DNA from: Albibeggiatoa sp964388965
GTDB taxonomy: Bacteria > Pseudomonadota > Gammaproteobacteria > Beggiatoales > Beggiatoaceae
Length of the DNA stretch: 14,640 nucleotides
Assembly: GCA_964388965.1 (NCBI GenBank)
Contig: CAYMCP010000080.1
Span: 1 to 14,640, forward strand
Direction of reading: 5' to 3'
The translations under genes were made by a program, and so were the position numbers. Below are positions 1 through 9,200 of the stretch, in pieces. Position 1 is the first letter of the stretch, and every line of letters starts with the position of its first letter. The notes beneath the pieces are model-generated. The model was not told where the DNA came from and searched no databases. It saw only the letters and a list, made by a program, of their open reading frames with translations.

Positions 1-310
1 TGCTTCACTTATCAATATCAGATGGCGTAAATTTGTTGCATCTAATTGGTTACAACATAGGAGAATTGTGCTAATTTCGTTCATGGGCAATTGGCTGATA
101 AAAAGCGATGGATTTCGACTCTTTACTTTTTACCCTAAGTGCTCATTTTTTCCAACTTTTGGCGAAGGTATTGAACCCTACGTTCCGCACCTAACGAAAT
201 TTTTAGATTATTTTCAGTATAATTTCAAAAGCTTGGATTTCCTATTACGCAAGTTGCAAAATAAACAACTAAAATAAACTTTTTTTTGCATTAGGTGCGG
301 AATGTCGGAT
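1..310. other. Gene-free region downstream of the HPP gene
   Basis: I see no supported gene here. A GTG-started 69-codon frame (68-277, + strand) has an AGGAG at 59-63. Its product is low in complexity, resembles no family I know, and runs through one arm of the repeat at 181-304, so I do not call it. The stretch is AT-rich and contains the inverted-repeat pair listed separately. Confidence 0.6.
181..304. repeat. Inverted-repeat pair (possible small mobile-element remnant)
   Basis: The 12-base arm TTCCGCACCTAA at 183-194 is repeated as its exact reverse complement TTAGGTGCGGAA at 291-302. The similarity extends loosely to about 181 and 304 (CGTTCC.. against ..GGAATG). The arms enclose about 100 bases of AT-rich sequence with no coding content. 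The right arm starts 6 bases past the HPP gene stop. This could be a miniature inverted-repeat element or two members of an interspersed repeat family in opposite orientation. It is not a convincing terminator because no U-run follows on the minus strand. Only the arm match is seen; the element interpretation is inference. Confidence 0.4.
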
Positions 311-1243
311 TTAATCTAATTTTTTCCAATTTTCTTCATCACGAACAACACAGTACCGCGCCCAATCTATAAATGCTTTTCGCTCCATCTCTCCTGATTT
401 GCGTCGTCCTGGTCCGACTACAATTTTAAAATGAATTTTATCTTGCTGCGGGTCTTCATTGTGACGCTCTTCCTTCGTAACTTGTACGATTGTCCAATCT
501 TTACCGTATTTTCCGTTGCTGTAATAGTGTCCAATTTCTATATTTTCAAACATGTTATACGCTTCTTGAGATTTGTGTATCGCTATATTGTAGATGTGTA
601 ATAAATCTTGTTCATTAATGTCAATGAATGAGTTTAGTTGACTAAGTGCATAAACAAAATCATTATGAGAAAGAGGTATTGTGTTTGAGTCGGTTGGTTG
701 TTTAAATCGGTACAATGCTGCGGGATAACGCCTCCAATGAAAAAAATAATTAAATAGTATGCCTATTAAAATTATTAATATTACATTGATTAAAACAGGT
801 GTTAATACAAATTGATAACTTAGTTGTTGTACTGATTCGCCACCAATTACAGCAGCTAAAGCAGTCGCGCCACCGGGCGGGTGAAGACATCTTAAATAAT
901 ACATGGCAATTATAGCTAAACCTACCGCAACGCCTGCTGCTACCCATGTATGTGCTATCCATTGACTGCAAGTAACACCTATTAAAGCTGAAATAATGTG
1001 TCCAGCAAAAACAGCCCAAGGTTGTGATAAAGGTCCATGCGGTACCGCAAAAATTAACACAGCCGACGCACCCATTGATGCAATCAAAATGTGACTGATA
1101 ATGTCGTCGGATACTAAGTATTGGGTAATAGCGAAAATACACAGTATTGCACTTAATCCCCCTAAACCAGAAATAAGACGTTCAGTGTGACTAACGTGAC
1201 TTGTTTCTATACCTAATAGCTTGCTTATCATTTTTTTAACCAC
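311..1243 (-). CDS. HPP-family integral membrane protein with C-terminal soluble domain
   Basis: This 310-residue protein has an N-terminal HPP domain. There are hydrophobic segments at about residues 27-45, 50-68, 76-95, 99-117 and 145-167. The family motif CLHPPGGATAL is at 119-129, and RRYPA at 171-175 closes the membrane part. HPP proteins are inner-membrane proteins; some have been linked to nitrite transport in plastids and cyanobacteria, but the bacterial role is generally unknown. Many bacterial members carry CBS domains after the membrane part. Here residues about 190-310 form a soluble domain with GHYYSNGKYGKDW (238-250), VVGPGRRKSGE (275-285) and a terminal aromatic/acidic stretch, which I do not recognise as CBS. 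The listed start is GTG at 1243 with no clear Shine-Dalgarno. ATG at 1231 (306 residues) is equally plausible and fits the candidate promoter better. The gene follows rpoC after 206 bases and probably has its own promoter. Confidence 0.85.
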   Translation of the reverse strand: MVKKMISKLLGIETSHVSHTERLISGLGGLSAILCIFAITQYLVSDDIISHILIASMGASAVLIFAVPHGPLSQPWAVFAGHIISALIGVTCSQWIAHTWVAAGVAVGLAIIAMYYLRCLHPPGGATALAAVIGGESVQQLSYQFVLTPVLINVILIILIGILFNYFFHWRRYPAALYRFKQPTDSNTIPLSHNDFVYALSQLNSFIDINEQDLLHIYNIAIHKSQEAYNMFENIEIGHYYSNGKYGKDWTIVQVTKEERHNEDPQQDKIHFKIVVGPGRRKSGEMERKAFIDWARYCVVRDEENWKKLD

Positions 1244-1252
1244 ATTTTTGTA

Positions 1253-1299
1253 ATTGTATCATTTTCAGTAATCTGGTAGAAAAGCCTAGCATTTTCAGT
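1253..1299 (-). promoter_or_regulatory. Candidate extended -10 promoter and direct repeats upstream of the HPP gene
   Basis: On the minus strand TGATACAAT (1253-1261) fits an extended -10 element, with 5 of 6 matches to TATAAT plus the upstream TG. No good -35 hexamer is seen. The ten-base sequence ACTGAAAATG occurs twice in direct orientation, at 1260-1269 and 1290-1299, exactly 30 bases apart. The proximal copy abuts the -10. This could be a tandem regulator site. A start site near 1246 would leave almost no leader for the GTG at 1243 but about 15 bases for the ATG at 1231. Confidence 0.35.
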
Positions 1300-1312
1300 T
1301 TAAAATCACAAC

Positions 1313-1367
1313 AAGAGCACACGGTGAAAGGCGTTTTTTTATCTTCGCTCCCCCGTGATTTGCTCTT
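1313..1367. other. Imperfect hairpin in the rpoC-HPP spacer
   Basis: AAGAGCA (1313-1319) pairs with TGCTCTT (1361-1367), and CACGG (1320-1324) pairs with CCGTG (1353-1357) across a three-base bulge. The loop is long and T-rich. It lies about 80 bases beyond the rpoC stop, where a terminator of the rpoBC transcript would be expected. On the minus strand no good U-run follows; the T-rich flank (1371-1380) is on the plus-strand side. It is therefore a weak terminator candidate, and no better one is visible between rpoC and the HPP gene. Confidence 0.3.
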
Positions 1368-1449
1368 AATGTTTTTATTTGTCGGCTAAAACTCAAAACG
1401 CTCCTTAGTCATGCCTAACCTATATCTCATTAAAAGCTAATAGCTGATT

Positions 1450-4400
1450 CTAATTTTTTTCTTCAATAGAATCAATAGCTTCTTGCGTATCCTGTGTAGC
1501 TGCTAACTCTGGTTTAAATTTGCCGTACTGACTTTGACGATCTTTGTGATACGCGAGACCGGTACCCGCAGGAATTAAACGACCGACAATCACATTTTCT
1601 TTTAAACCACGTAATTCATCACATTTGCCATTTACAGAAGCTTCAGTTAGTACGCGCGTTGTCTCTTGGAATGAAGCCGCAGAAATGAACGATTCAGTTG
1701 CCAAAGACGCTTTAGTAATACCAAGTAGTACAGGCTCCCATGTTGCAGGCACTTTATTCTCCGCCACAGCACGATCATTTTCCTCCGCTAAACGATAACG
1801 CTCAACTTGCTCACCCGGAAGCAATCGCGTTTCACCCGGATCAATGACATTTACTTTACGCAACATTTGACGCACAATGACTTCAATATGCTTATCGTTA
1901 ATTCTAACCCCTTGTAAACGATATACTTCTTGTACCTCATTTACAATATAATTTGCCAATTGACTGACACCTAATAAGCGTAAAATATCATGTGGATTAG
2001 GTGCACCGTCAACTACTGTTTCACCACGCTCGACATGTTCGCCTTCAAACACATTTATGTGTCGCCATCTAGGAATGGCAATCTCAATTGCATCACCATC
2101 ATCGCCTGTGATGACTAAACGTTGTTTGGTTTTAGTGTCTTTGCCAAAACTTACCGTCCCACTACGCTCCGCTAAAATCGCAGGTTCTTTTGGTAAACGT
2201 GCTTCAAATAAATCCGCAACGCGAGGTAAACCACCAGTAATATCACGGGTTTTTGATGATTCCTGTGGTAAACGCGCAATGACATCACCTACCGATACCC
2301 GAGCATTTTGCTCTACTGTGATAATTGCTCTTGGTGGTAAATAGTACGCAGCAGGTGTCGTTGTACTAGCGAAACAAACATCATTACCTTCTTCGTCTAC
2401 CAGTTTTACCATTGGACGCATATCTTTAGCATTTGATGGACGTTGTTTAGGATCAGTCACTTCAATGCTACTTAAACCTGTAAATTCATCAGTGTGACGA
2501 TTAACTGTTACCCCTTCGGTGACATCGGTAAATTCAACACGTCCTTCCACTTCTGTAATAATTGGGTGGGTATGCGGGTCCCAGGTCGCTAAAGTTTGAC
2601 CCACTTCTACCATATCACCGTCTGCGACGGTTAATACAGCACCATAAGGAATTTTGTAATGCTCTTTTTCTCGTCCAAAATCATCGTGAATACTCAATTC
2701 ACCCGAACGGGATACGGCAATAAATTGTGTTTGTTCACCTTGTTGCTCTAACATTTTAATATTGTGTAACTTAACCGTACCTTTGGTTTTAATTTGAATA
2801 TTACTTATTGCCGCCGCTTTCGACGCTGCACCACCAATGTGGAATGTACGCATTGTTAATTGTGTACCGGGTTCACCAATAGACTGGGCTGCAATGACAC
2901 CAACAGCCTCACCAATATTCACCAAGTGCCCACGCCCTAAATCACGACCATAACACTTAGCACAAATACCATGTTTAGCCTCGCAAGTAATCGCTGAACG
3001 CACACGCATACGATCTACACCAAATTTTTCTAATTCATCAACCCAGTATTCATCAAGCAATGTCCCTGATTCGACAATGGTAAATGGTTTACCTTCGTGT
3101 TGTACAATCACGTCCATTGCAGCGATACGACCTAATACACGATCACGTAGGGCTTCTACCACTTCACCACCTTCAATCAAGGCGGTCATTTCTAAACCTT
3201 TTTCCGTACCGCAATCGGTTTCAAATATCACAACATCTTGCGCAACGTCTACTAAACGGCGGGTTAGATAACCAGAGTTTGCTGTTTTTAATGCGGTATC
3301 CGCCAAACCTTTCCGCGCGCCATGAGTTGAAATAAAGTATTGTAATACGTCTAAACCTTCACGGAAATTTGCCGTAATCGGTGTTTCAATGATCGAACCA
3401 TCTGGTTTTGCCATTAAGCCACGCATTCCCGCTAATTGCCGAATTTGTGCCGCTGAACCCCGTGCACCTGAGTCTGCCATCATGTAAATTGAATTGAATG
3501 AGGCAACTTCAACTTTATCTTCAGGTTGTAATGTTGTCGTTTCGTTGTTAATGAGTTTGAGTTTTTCACGGTAATTGCCTTCAATCTCAGTCACCGCTTG
3601 TTTGTATTGCTCTTTGGTCAAATTGTTAGCACGATATTCAGCTTCAACTTGTCTCAAACTGGCTTCACGTTGGGCGAGTAGGTTGGTAAAACGTGCGTCT
3701 AATTCTGCTTTACCGAGTTTTGCCATCATCGCTTTAGCTAATTTGTCATTGGTGTGCGACCAAATATCAATTACTTTGTTATAGCGTTCGCCATTGGTAA
3801 TTAAACCTGAACTGTACTGTTCTTGAATTTCTTTCACTTGCGCTTCGGCAGAACCAATAATTTCTGGTTTAACTTCAGGAATATTCATATCCTCGATACC
3901 AATAGAAATACCAGCCCGCGTTGCGTAAGAAAATCCGGTGTACATTAGACGGTCAGCAAAAATGACTGTGTCTTTCAAACCTAAACGCCGATAACAAGCA
4001 TTAATCAGTTTAGAAATATTTTTCTTGGTTAAATCACGATTCGCTAATTCAAATGGGAATCCAATTGGTAAAACGTCAAATAGTAATGCGCGTCCAACGG
4101 TAGTATCAATTATTTGATTTTTTAGGATAATTTCACCATTTTCGTCACGAATCGGGCGACCGCGTTCATCATATTCAGCTTGAGGTAAACGGATTTTGAT
4201 TTTTGCGTTTAAACTAACTGCACGGGTTTCATAAGCGCGATGTACTTCTTTAGTTTCGGCAAACACTAGACCTTCACCTTTTGCGCCTACACGCTCACGA
4301 GTCATAAAGTACAAGCCTAATACGACATCTTGTGATGGTACGATAATCGGCTCACCATTGGCTGGTGATAAAATATTGTTGGTAGACATCATTAAGGCGC

Positions 4401-5841
4401 GAGCTTCTAATTGCGCTTCAATGGATAGTGGGACGTGTACCGCCATTTGGTCGCCGTCGAAGTCTGCATTAAATGCCGTACATACGAGTGGATGTAATTG
4501 AATCGCTTTACCTTCAATTAATACCGGTTCAAAGGCTTGAATGCCGAGACGATGTAATGTTGGTGCACGATTGAGCATCACGGGATGTTCTCGAATCACT
4601 TCCTCTAATACGTCCCATACTTCTGCCCCTTCGCGCTCTACCATTTTTTTCGCAGCTTTAATGGTGGTAGCTAAACCACGCAATTCTAATTTGCTAAAAA
4701 TGAAGGGTTTAAATAATTCCAATGCCATTTTTTTCGGCAACCCACATTGGTGTAAGCGCAAAGTAGGTCCAACTACGATTACTGAACGACCGGAGTAGTC
4801 AACTCGTTTACCTAGTAAATTCTGCCGAAAACGACCTTGTTTACCTTTAATCACATCAGCGAGTGATTTTAGAGGTAATTTGTTTGAGCCTGTAATTGCT
4901 CGACCACGACGACCATTGTCTAGTAATGCGTCAACTGATTCTTGTAACATGCGTTTTTCATTACGCACGATGATGTCCGGCGCACTCAAATCTAACAAAC
5001 GTTTTAAACGATTATTACGATTAATGACCCGACGATATAAATCATTTAAATCTGAAGTGGCAAAACGTCCACCGTCTAGTGGTACAAGTGGGCGCAATTC
5101 TGGCGGTAGTACGGGTAATACTTTTAAAATCATCCATTCAGGGCGGTTGCCAGAGTGTAAGAAAGATTCTAGTAATTTTAAGCGTTTAGAAAATTTTTTA
5201 ATTTTGGTATCAGAGGTTGTATTAGAAATTTCTTCACGCAACATTTTGACTTCACGCGGTAAATCAATAGAGCGAAATAATTCATATACAGCTTCTGCAC
5301 CCATACGTGCGTCAAAATCGTCACCATATTCTTCGACGGCTTCTAAGTATTCTGTTTCTGATAGTAATTGACCACGTTCAAGTATGGTTAAGCCCGGATC
5401 AATAACAACATAGGCTTCAAAGTATAAGACGCGCTCAATGTCACGTAGCGTGATGTCAAGCAATAAACCCATTCGTGAAGGTAAGGATTTTAGGTACCAA
5501 ATGTGTGCTACGGGACTTGCTAACTCGATATGTCCCATGCGTTCACGGCGCACTTTCGCTTGGGTCACTTCTACGCCACATTTTTCGCAGACTACGCCGC
5601 GATGTTTTAGGCGTTTGTATTTACCGCATAGACATTCATAATCTTTGATAGGTCCGAAAATTTTGGCACAAAATAACCCATCACGTTCTGGTTTAAAAGT
5701 TCTGTAGTTGATGGTTTCTGGTTTTTTAACTTCGCCAAACGACCATGAACGGATTTTTTCTGGAGAGGCGAGACCAATACATATCCGGTCAAACTCTTCA
5801 ATTTGTCCTTGGCTGTTTAATAGGCTTAGCAAGTCTTTCAT
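1450..5841 (-). CDS. rpoC: DNA-directed RNA polymerase subunit beta'
   Basis: This is the largest subunit of RNA polymerase and carries the catalytic Mg-binding loop. The first zinc site is C70, C72, C85 and C88. The active-site motif NADFDGDQM places its aspartates at 460, 462 and 464, the E. coli numbering as I remember it. The second zinc site is C877, C953, C960 and C963. The trigger-loop start QLTMRTFHIGG contains R998 and H1001. The gamma-type insertion after the trigger loop is present. At 1463 residues it is longer than the 1407 of E. coli. Most of the excess is a charged, helix-rich insert of about 55 residues (about 712-767) just before the F-loop FNSIYMMADSGARG (from F782); the C-terminal tail is shorter instead. 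Start ATG at 5841 fits the conserved N-terminus MKDLLSLL; only a weak GGTG precedes it. It is the last gene of the rplKAJL-rpoBC cluster, 381 bases after rpoB. Confidence 0.99.
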   Translation of the reverse strand: MKDLLSLLNSQGQIEEFDRICIGLASPEKIRSWSFGEVKKPETINYRTFKPERDGLFCAKIFGPIKDYECLCGKYKRLKHRGVVCEKCGVEVTQAKVRRERMGHIELASPVAHIWYLKSLPSRMGLLLDITLRDIERVLYFEAYVVIDPGLTILERGQLLSETEYLEAVEEYGDDFDARMGAEAVYELFRSIDLPREVKMLREEISNTTSDTKIKKFSKRLKLLESFLHSGNRPEWMILKVLPVLPPELRPLVPLDGGRFATSDLNDLYRRVINRNNRLKRLLDLSAPDIIVRNEKRMLQESVDALLDNGRRGRAITGSNKLPLKSLADVIKGKQGRFRQNLLGKRVDYSGRSVIVVGPTLRLHQCGLPKKMALELFKPFIFSKLELRGLATTIKAAKKMVEREGAEVWDVLEEVIREHPVMLNRAPTLHRLGIQAFEPVLIEGKAIQLHPLVCTAFNADFDGDQMAVHVPLSIEAQLEARALMMSTNNILSPANGEPIIVPSQDVVLGLYFMTRERVGAKGEGLVFAETKEVHRAYETRAVSLNAKIKIRLPQAEYDERGRPIRDENGEIILKNQIIDTTVGRALLFDVLPIGFPFELANRDLTKKNISKLINACYRRLGLKDTVIFADRLMYTGFSYATRAGISIGIEDMNIPEVKPEIIGSAEAQVKEIQEQYSSGLITNGERYNKVIDIWSHTNDKLAKAMMAKLGKAELDARFTNLLAQREASLRQVEAEYRANNLTKEQYKQAVTEIEGNYREKLKLINNETTTLQPEDKVEVASFNSIYMMADSGARGSAAQIRQLAGMRGLMAKPDGSIIETPITANFREGLDVLQYFISTHGARKGLADTALKTANSGYLTRRLVDVAQDVVIFETDCGTEKGLEMTALIEGGEVVEALRDRVLGRIAAMDVIVQHEGKPFTIVESGTLLDEYWVDELEKFGVDRMRVRSAITCEAKHGICAKCYGRDLGRGHLVNIGEAVGVIAAQSIGEPGTQLTMRTFHIGGAASKAAAISNIQIKTKGTVKLHNIKMLEQQGEQTQFIAVSRSGELSIHDDFGREKEHYKIPYGAVLTVADGDMVEVGQTLATWDPHTHPIITEVEGRVEFTDVTEGVTVNRHTDEFTGLSSIEVTDPKQRPSNAKDMRPMVKLVDEEGNDVCFASTTTPAAYYLPPRAIITVEQNARVSVGDVIARLPQESSKTRDITGGLPRVADLFEARLPKEPAILAERSGTVSFGKDTKTKQRLVITGDDGDAIEIAIPRWRHINVFEGEHVERGETVVDGAPNPHDILRLLGVSQLANYIVNEVQEVYRLQGVRINDKHIEVIVRQMLRKVNVIDPGETRLLPGEQVERYRLAEENDRAVAENKVPATWEPVLLGITKASLATESFISAASFQETTRVLTEASVNGKCDELRGLKENVIVGRLIPAGTGLAYHKDRQSQYGKFKPELAATQDTQEAIDSIEEKN

Positions 5842-5865
5842 AAGTGTGACACCGTTTTAGTGTTT

Positions 5866-5903
5866 TAGTGAGATAGAAGTTAGAGGATAGACAAAACTTC
5901 TAT
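5866..5903. repeat. Hairpin plus 25-base segment shared with the rplJ leader
   Basis: ATAGAAGTT (5873-5881) and AACTTCTAT (5895-5903) form a perfect 9-bp stem with a 13-base loop. The first 25 bases (5866-5890, starting TAGTGAG and ending TTAGAGGATAG) match 11758-11782 in the rplJ leader at 21 of 25 positions by eye. Both lie ahead of a minus-strand gene start and contain short heptamer-like units of the form TTAGARG. Confidence 0.4.
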
Positions 5904-5955
5904 GCTCTTAGGCTGCTAAAAATTTTTTTATAGGTACGTTTCGTTCCAACGATCT

Positions 5956-6032
5956 GAGACTGTAAACGAATTGTAAAAATAACGATTTTAATCATAAAAT
6001 CAAAAAAAGTAGGTATTTTTACGGTCTTTTCG
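5956..6032. repeat. Inverted-repeat element, copy 1
   Basis: The left arm GAGACTGTAAACG is complementary, with a G-T pair and end mismatches, to the right arm ..TTTTTACGGTCTTTTCG. An inner pair GTAAAAATA/TATTTTTAC also matches. The first 28 bases (5956-5983) agree with 6106-6133 at 25 of 28 positions, exactly 150 bases apart. There is no coding content. The pattern fits a miniature inverted-repeat (MITE-like) element; the family is not recognised. Confidence 0.5.
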
Positions 6033-6102
6033 TCGGAATATAGTCAGGACACAAAGCATCCCCTTGAGTATACGACGCGGTGCGTCTAAGCTGCTATGAC
6101 AT

Positions 6103-6204
6103 CGAGAGACTATAAAAGCATTGTAAAAATAACCTTTGTGTTCATAAGTTATTGATTTAATTAGCTCAAATCTAAAAATGCAAGTACTTTTACAGTCTTT
6201 CGAG
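6103..6204. repeat. Inverted-repeat element, copy 2
   Basis: The arms CGAGAGACTATAAAA (6103-6117) and TTTTACAGTCTTTCGAG (6188-6204) are near-complementary, giving terminal inverted repeats of about 15 bases. The left part is nearly identical to copy 1. The interior is longer than in copy 1 and diverged. It begins 18 bases past the rpoB stop codon, so it would sit in the rpoB-rpoC transcript as a potential hairpin. Confidence 0.5.
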
Positions 6205-6222
6205 TGCAGTCATGAAGGGTGG

Positions 6223-9200
6223 TTATGACCCGACTTGCTCCAACTCAATATCAATACCGAGTGAACGAATCTCTTTTACTAATACGTTAAACGATTCTGG
6301 CATTCCTGCTTCCATACGGTGGTTGTCGTCTACGATGTTTTTATACATTTTAGTCCGACCATTTACGTCATCTGATTTTACTGTCAACATTTCCTGTAAA
6401 GTATATGCAGCACCGTAAGCTTCTAATGCCCATACTTCCATTTCACCAAAACGCTGACCACCAAATTGCGCTTTACCACCTAACGGTTGCTGTGTAACTA
6501 AGCTGTAAGGACCTGTGGAACGGGCGTGCATTTTGTCGTCTACTAGATGATTTAATTTTAGCATGTACATGTAACCAATCGTAACATGACGCTCGAATGC
6601 TTCACCAGTACGCCCATCGAATAATTGAGTTTGACCTGTTTGTGATAAGCCTGCCAATTCTAATAAATTGCGAATTTCCTCTTCAGTCGCGCCATCAAAT
6701 ACAGGGGTTGCAGTTGGTACACCACCACGTAAATTCTTTGCCATTTCAAATAATTCTTCATCAGAAAATTGGCTTAAATCTTCGTTCTGTCCACCAATTT
6801 GGTTATAAAGTTTATCTAAAAATGCGCGTAATTCTTCAACTTTGCATCTGGCGTCGAGCATGTTAGCAATTTTTTTACCTACACCCTTAGCAGCCCAACC
6901 TAGATGCGTTTCTAATATCTGTCCGATATTCATCCGCGATGGTACGCCTAGTGGATTTAATACGACATCAACAGGATTACCGTCTTCGGTGTATGGCATG
7001 TCTTCGACTGGTACGATCATGGATATAACCCCTTTATTTCCGTGTCGTCCTGCCATTTTATCGCCCGGTTGAATACGACGTTTCACAGCTAAGTAGACTT
7101 TGACCATTTTTAATACGCCGGGGGCTAAATCATCACCCGATTTTACTTTGTTGACCTTTTCTTGATACATTTCATCAGTCAACTTGCGTTCAGCTTGTAA
7201 ACGATCACGCGCTTTTTCGAGTTGATTATTAATTTCCAACTCTTGTACGTTGATTTCAAACCATTGTTCACGACTTAGGCTGTCTAGGTATTCTTGGGTA
7301 ATCACATCATTGGCGCGTAAACCTCTGGGTCCGCTTAGTGCGGTTTTGCCAATAATTTGTTTTTCTAAACGGCTAAATGTGTCACCTTCTAAGATTCGAT
7401 AACGATCATGTAAATCTTTACGATAATCTGTTAATTCGGCTGCTTCAATTTCTTTAGCGCGTTTATCTTTTTCTACGCTGTCACGAGTAAACACTTGTAC
7501 GTCAATCACGGTACCGAATGTGCCGGATGAAACTCGCAATGATGTGTCTTTTACATCTGATGCTTTTTCACCAAAAATTGCCCGAAGTAGTTTTTCTTCT
7601 GGTGTAAGTTGAGTTTCACCTTTGGGCGTGACTTTACCGACTAAAATATCGCCCGGTTTGACTTCCGCGCCAATGTAGACAATGCCGGACTCATCTAATT
7701 TATTTAATGCCGCCTCGCTAACATTAGGAATATCAGCGGTAATTTCCTCAGGACCTAATTTAGTATCTCGCGCTATACAACTCATTTCCACAATATGAAT
7801 TGAAGTAAAACGGTCTTCCTGTACGACACGCTCAGAAATTAAGATAGAATCCTCAAAATTGTAGCCATTCCAAGGCATGAATGCGACTAACATATTTTGC
7901 CCTAATGCTAACTCCCCCATATCAATCGAGGGACCATCGGCTAGCACATCACCTTTTGCTATGATGTCACCATTGCGCACCAAAGGGCGTTGATTAATAC
8001 AGGTATTTTGATTTGAGCGCACATACTTAGTTAAGTTGTAGATGTCAACACCCGTTTCATCTTGAGTTTCGTCGTCATTGACTCGGATAACAATCCGCGC
8101 AGCGTCTACTGAATCGACTACACCACCACGTCTTGCTGTAACTGCTACACCTGAATCAACTGCAACCGCACGTTCCATTCCCGTACCTACTAATGGTTTT
8201 TCAGCACGAATAGTTGGCACGGCTTGACGTTGCATGTTTGAACCCATTAAAGCACGGTTTGCGTCGTCATGCTCTAAAAATGGAATCATTGACGCTGCAA
8301 CCGATACAATTTGTTTTGGCGATACGTCCATATAATTAATGGTTTCACTACGGTGTAAGCTGGATTCATTGCGATGTCGTGCGTTGATCAATTCATCGGT
8401 TAAATTACCATCTTCATCCAAATTTGCGTTAGCCTGCGCAATGACGTATTGTCCTTCTTCGATTGCAGATAAATAGTCTACTCGATCTGTTACTTTGCCG
8501 TTTTCCACTCGACGATAGGGTGTTTCTAAAAAACCGTAGGCATTAGTACGTGCGTATACCGCTAAGGAGTTAATCAAACCAATATTTGGACCCTCTGGTG
8601 TTTCAATCGGACATACACGACCGTAGTGAGTGGGGTGTACGTCACGCACTTCAAAGCCCGCACGCTCACGAGTTAAACCGCCAGGTCCTAAAGCAGATAC
8701 ACGACGTTTGTGTGTGATTTCGGATAATGGATTGTTTTGGTCCATAAATTGTGATAGTTGGCTGGAGCCAAAAAATTCACGCACAGCGGCTGATACAGGT
8801 TTTGCGTTGATTAATTCTTGTGGAGTAACATTTTCCGATTCCGCTAAACTTAGACGTTCTTTTACAGCACGTTCGACTCGTACCAAACCAATACGAAATT
8901 GATTTTCTGCCATTTCACCTACGCTACGAATTCGGCGATTGCCCAAGTGATCAATATCGTCTACTTCGCCATTACCATTGCGTATATCGATTAAAGTTTT
9001 TAATACGGCTAAAATATCGTCTGTGGATAATACACCACTCCCTTCCAGTTCTTTACGACCAACACGACGATTAAATTTCATCCGCCCAACGGTCGATAAA
9101 TCGTAGCGGTCTTCACTGAAAAATAGGTTGTTGAATAGTAATTCAGCCGCTTCTGCGGTGGGAGGCTCGCCCGGTCGCATCATACGATAAATTTCAATAT

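Larger units (their letters stand above)
5842..6222. other. Long rpoB-rpoC spacer
   Basis: This 381-base spacer contains no supported gene. It is unusually long for rpoB-rpoC, which in most gammaproteobacteria are separated by under about 100 bases. It holds two copies of an inverted-repeat element (5956-6032 and 6103-6204), a 9-bp hairpin (5873-5903), and a small GC-rich hairpin (GACGC at 6074-6078 with GCGTC at 6082-6086) in the 70 bases between the two copies. No clear intrinsic terminator on the minus strand is seen, so read-through from rpoB to rpoC is expected. Confidence 0.8.

Noticed and set aside
68..277. Plus-strand 69-codon frame with AGGAG four bases before GTG
   Set aside because: The product is low-complexity and unrecognisable, and it runs through a repeat arm; a short start-proximal match alone is not enough.
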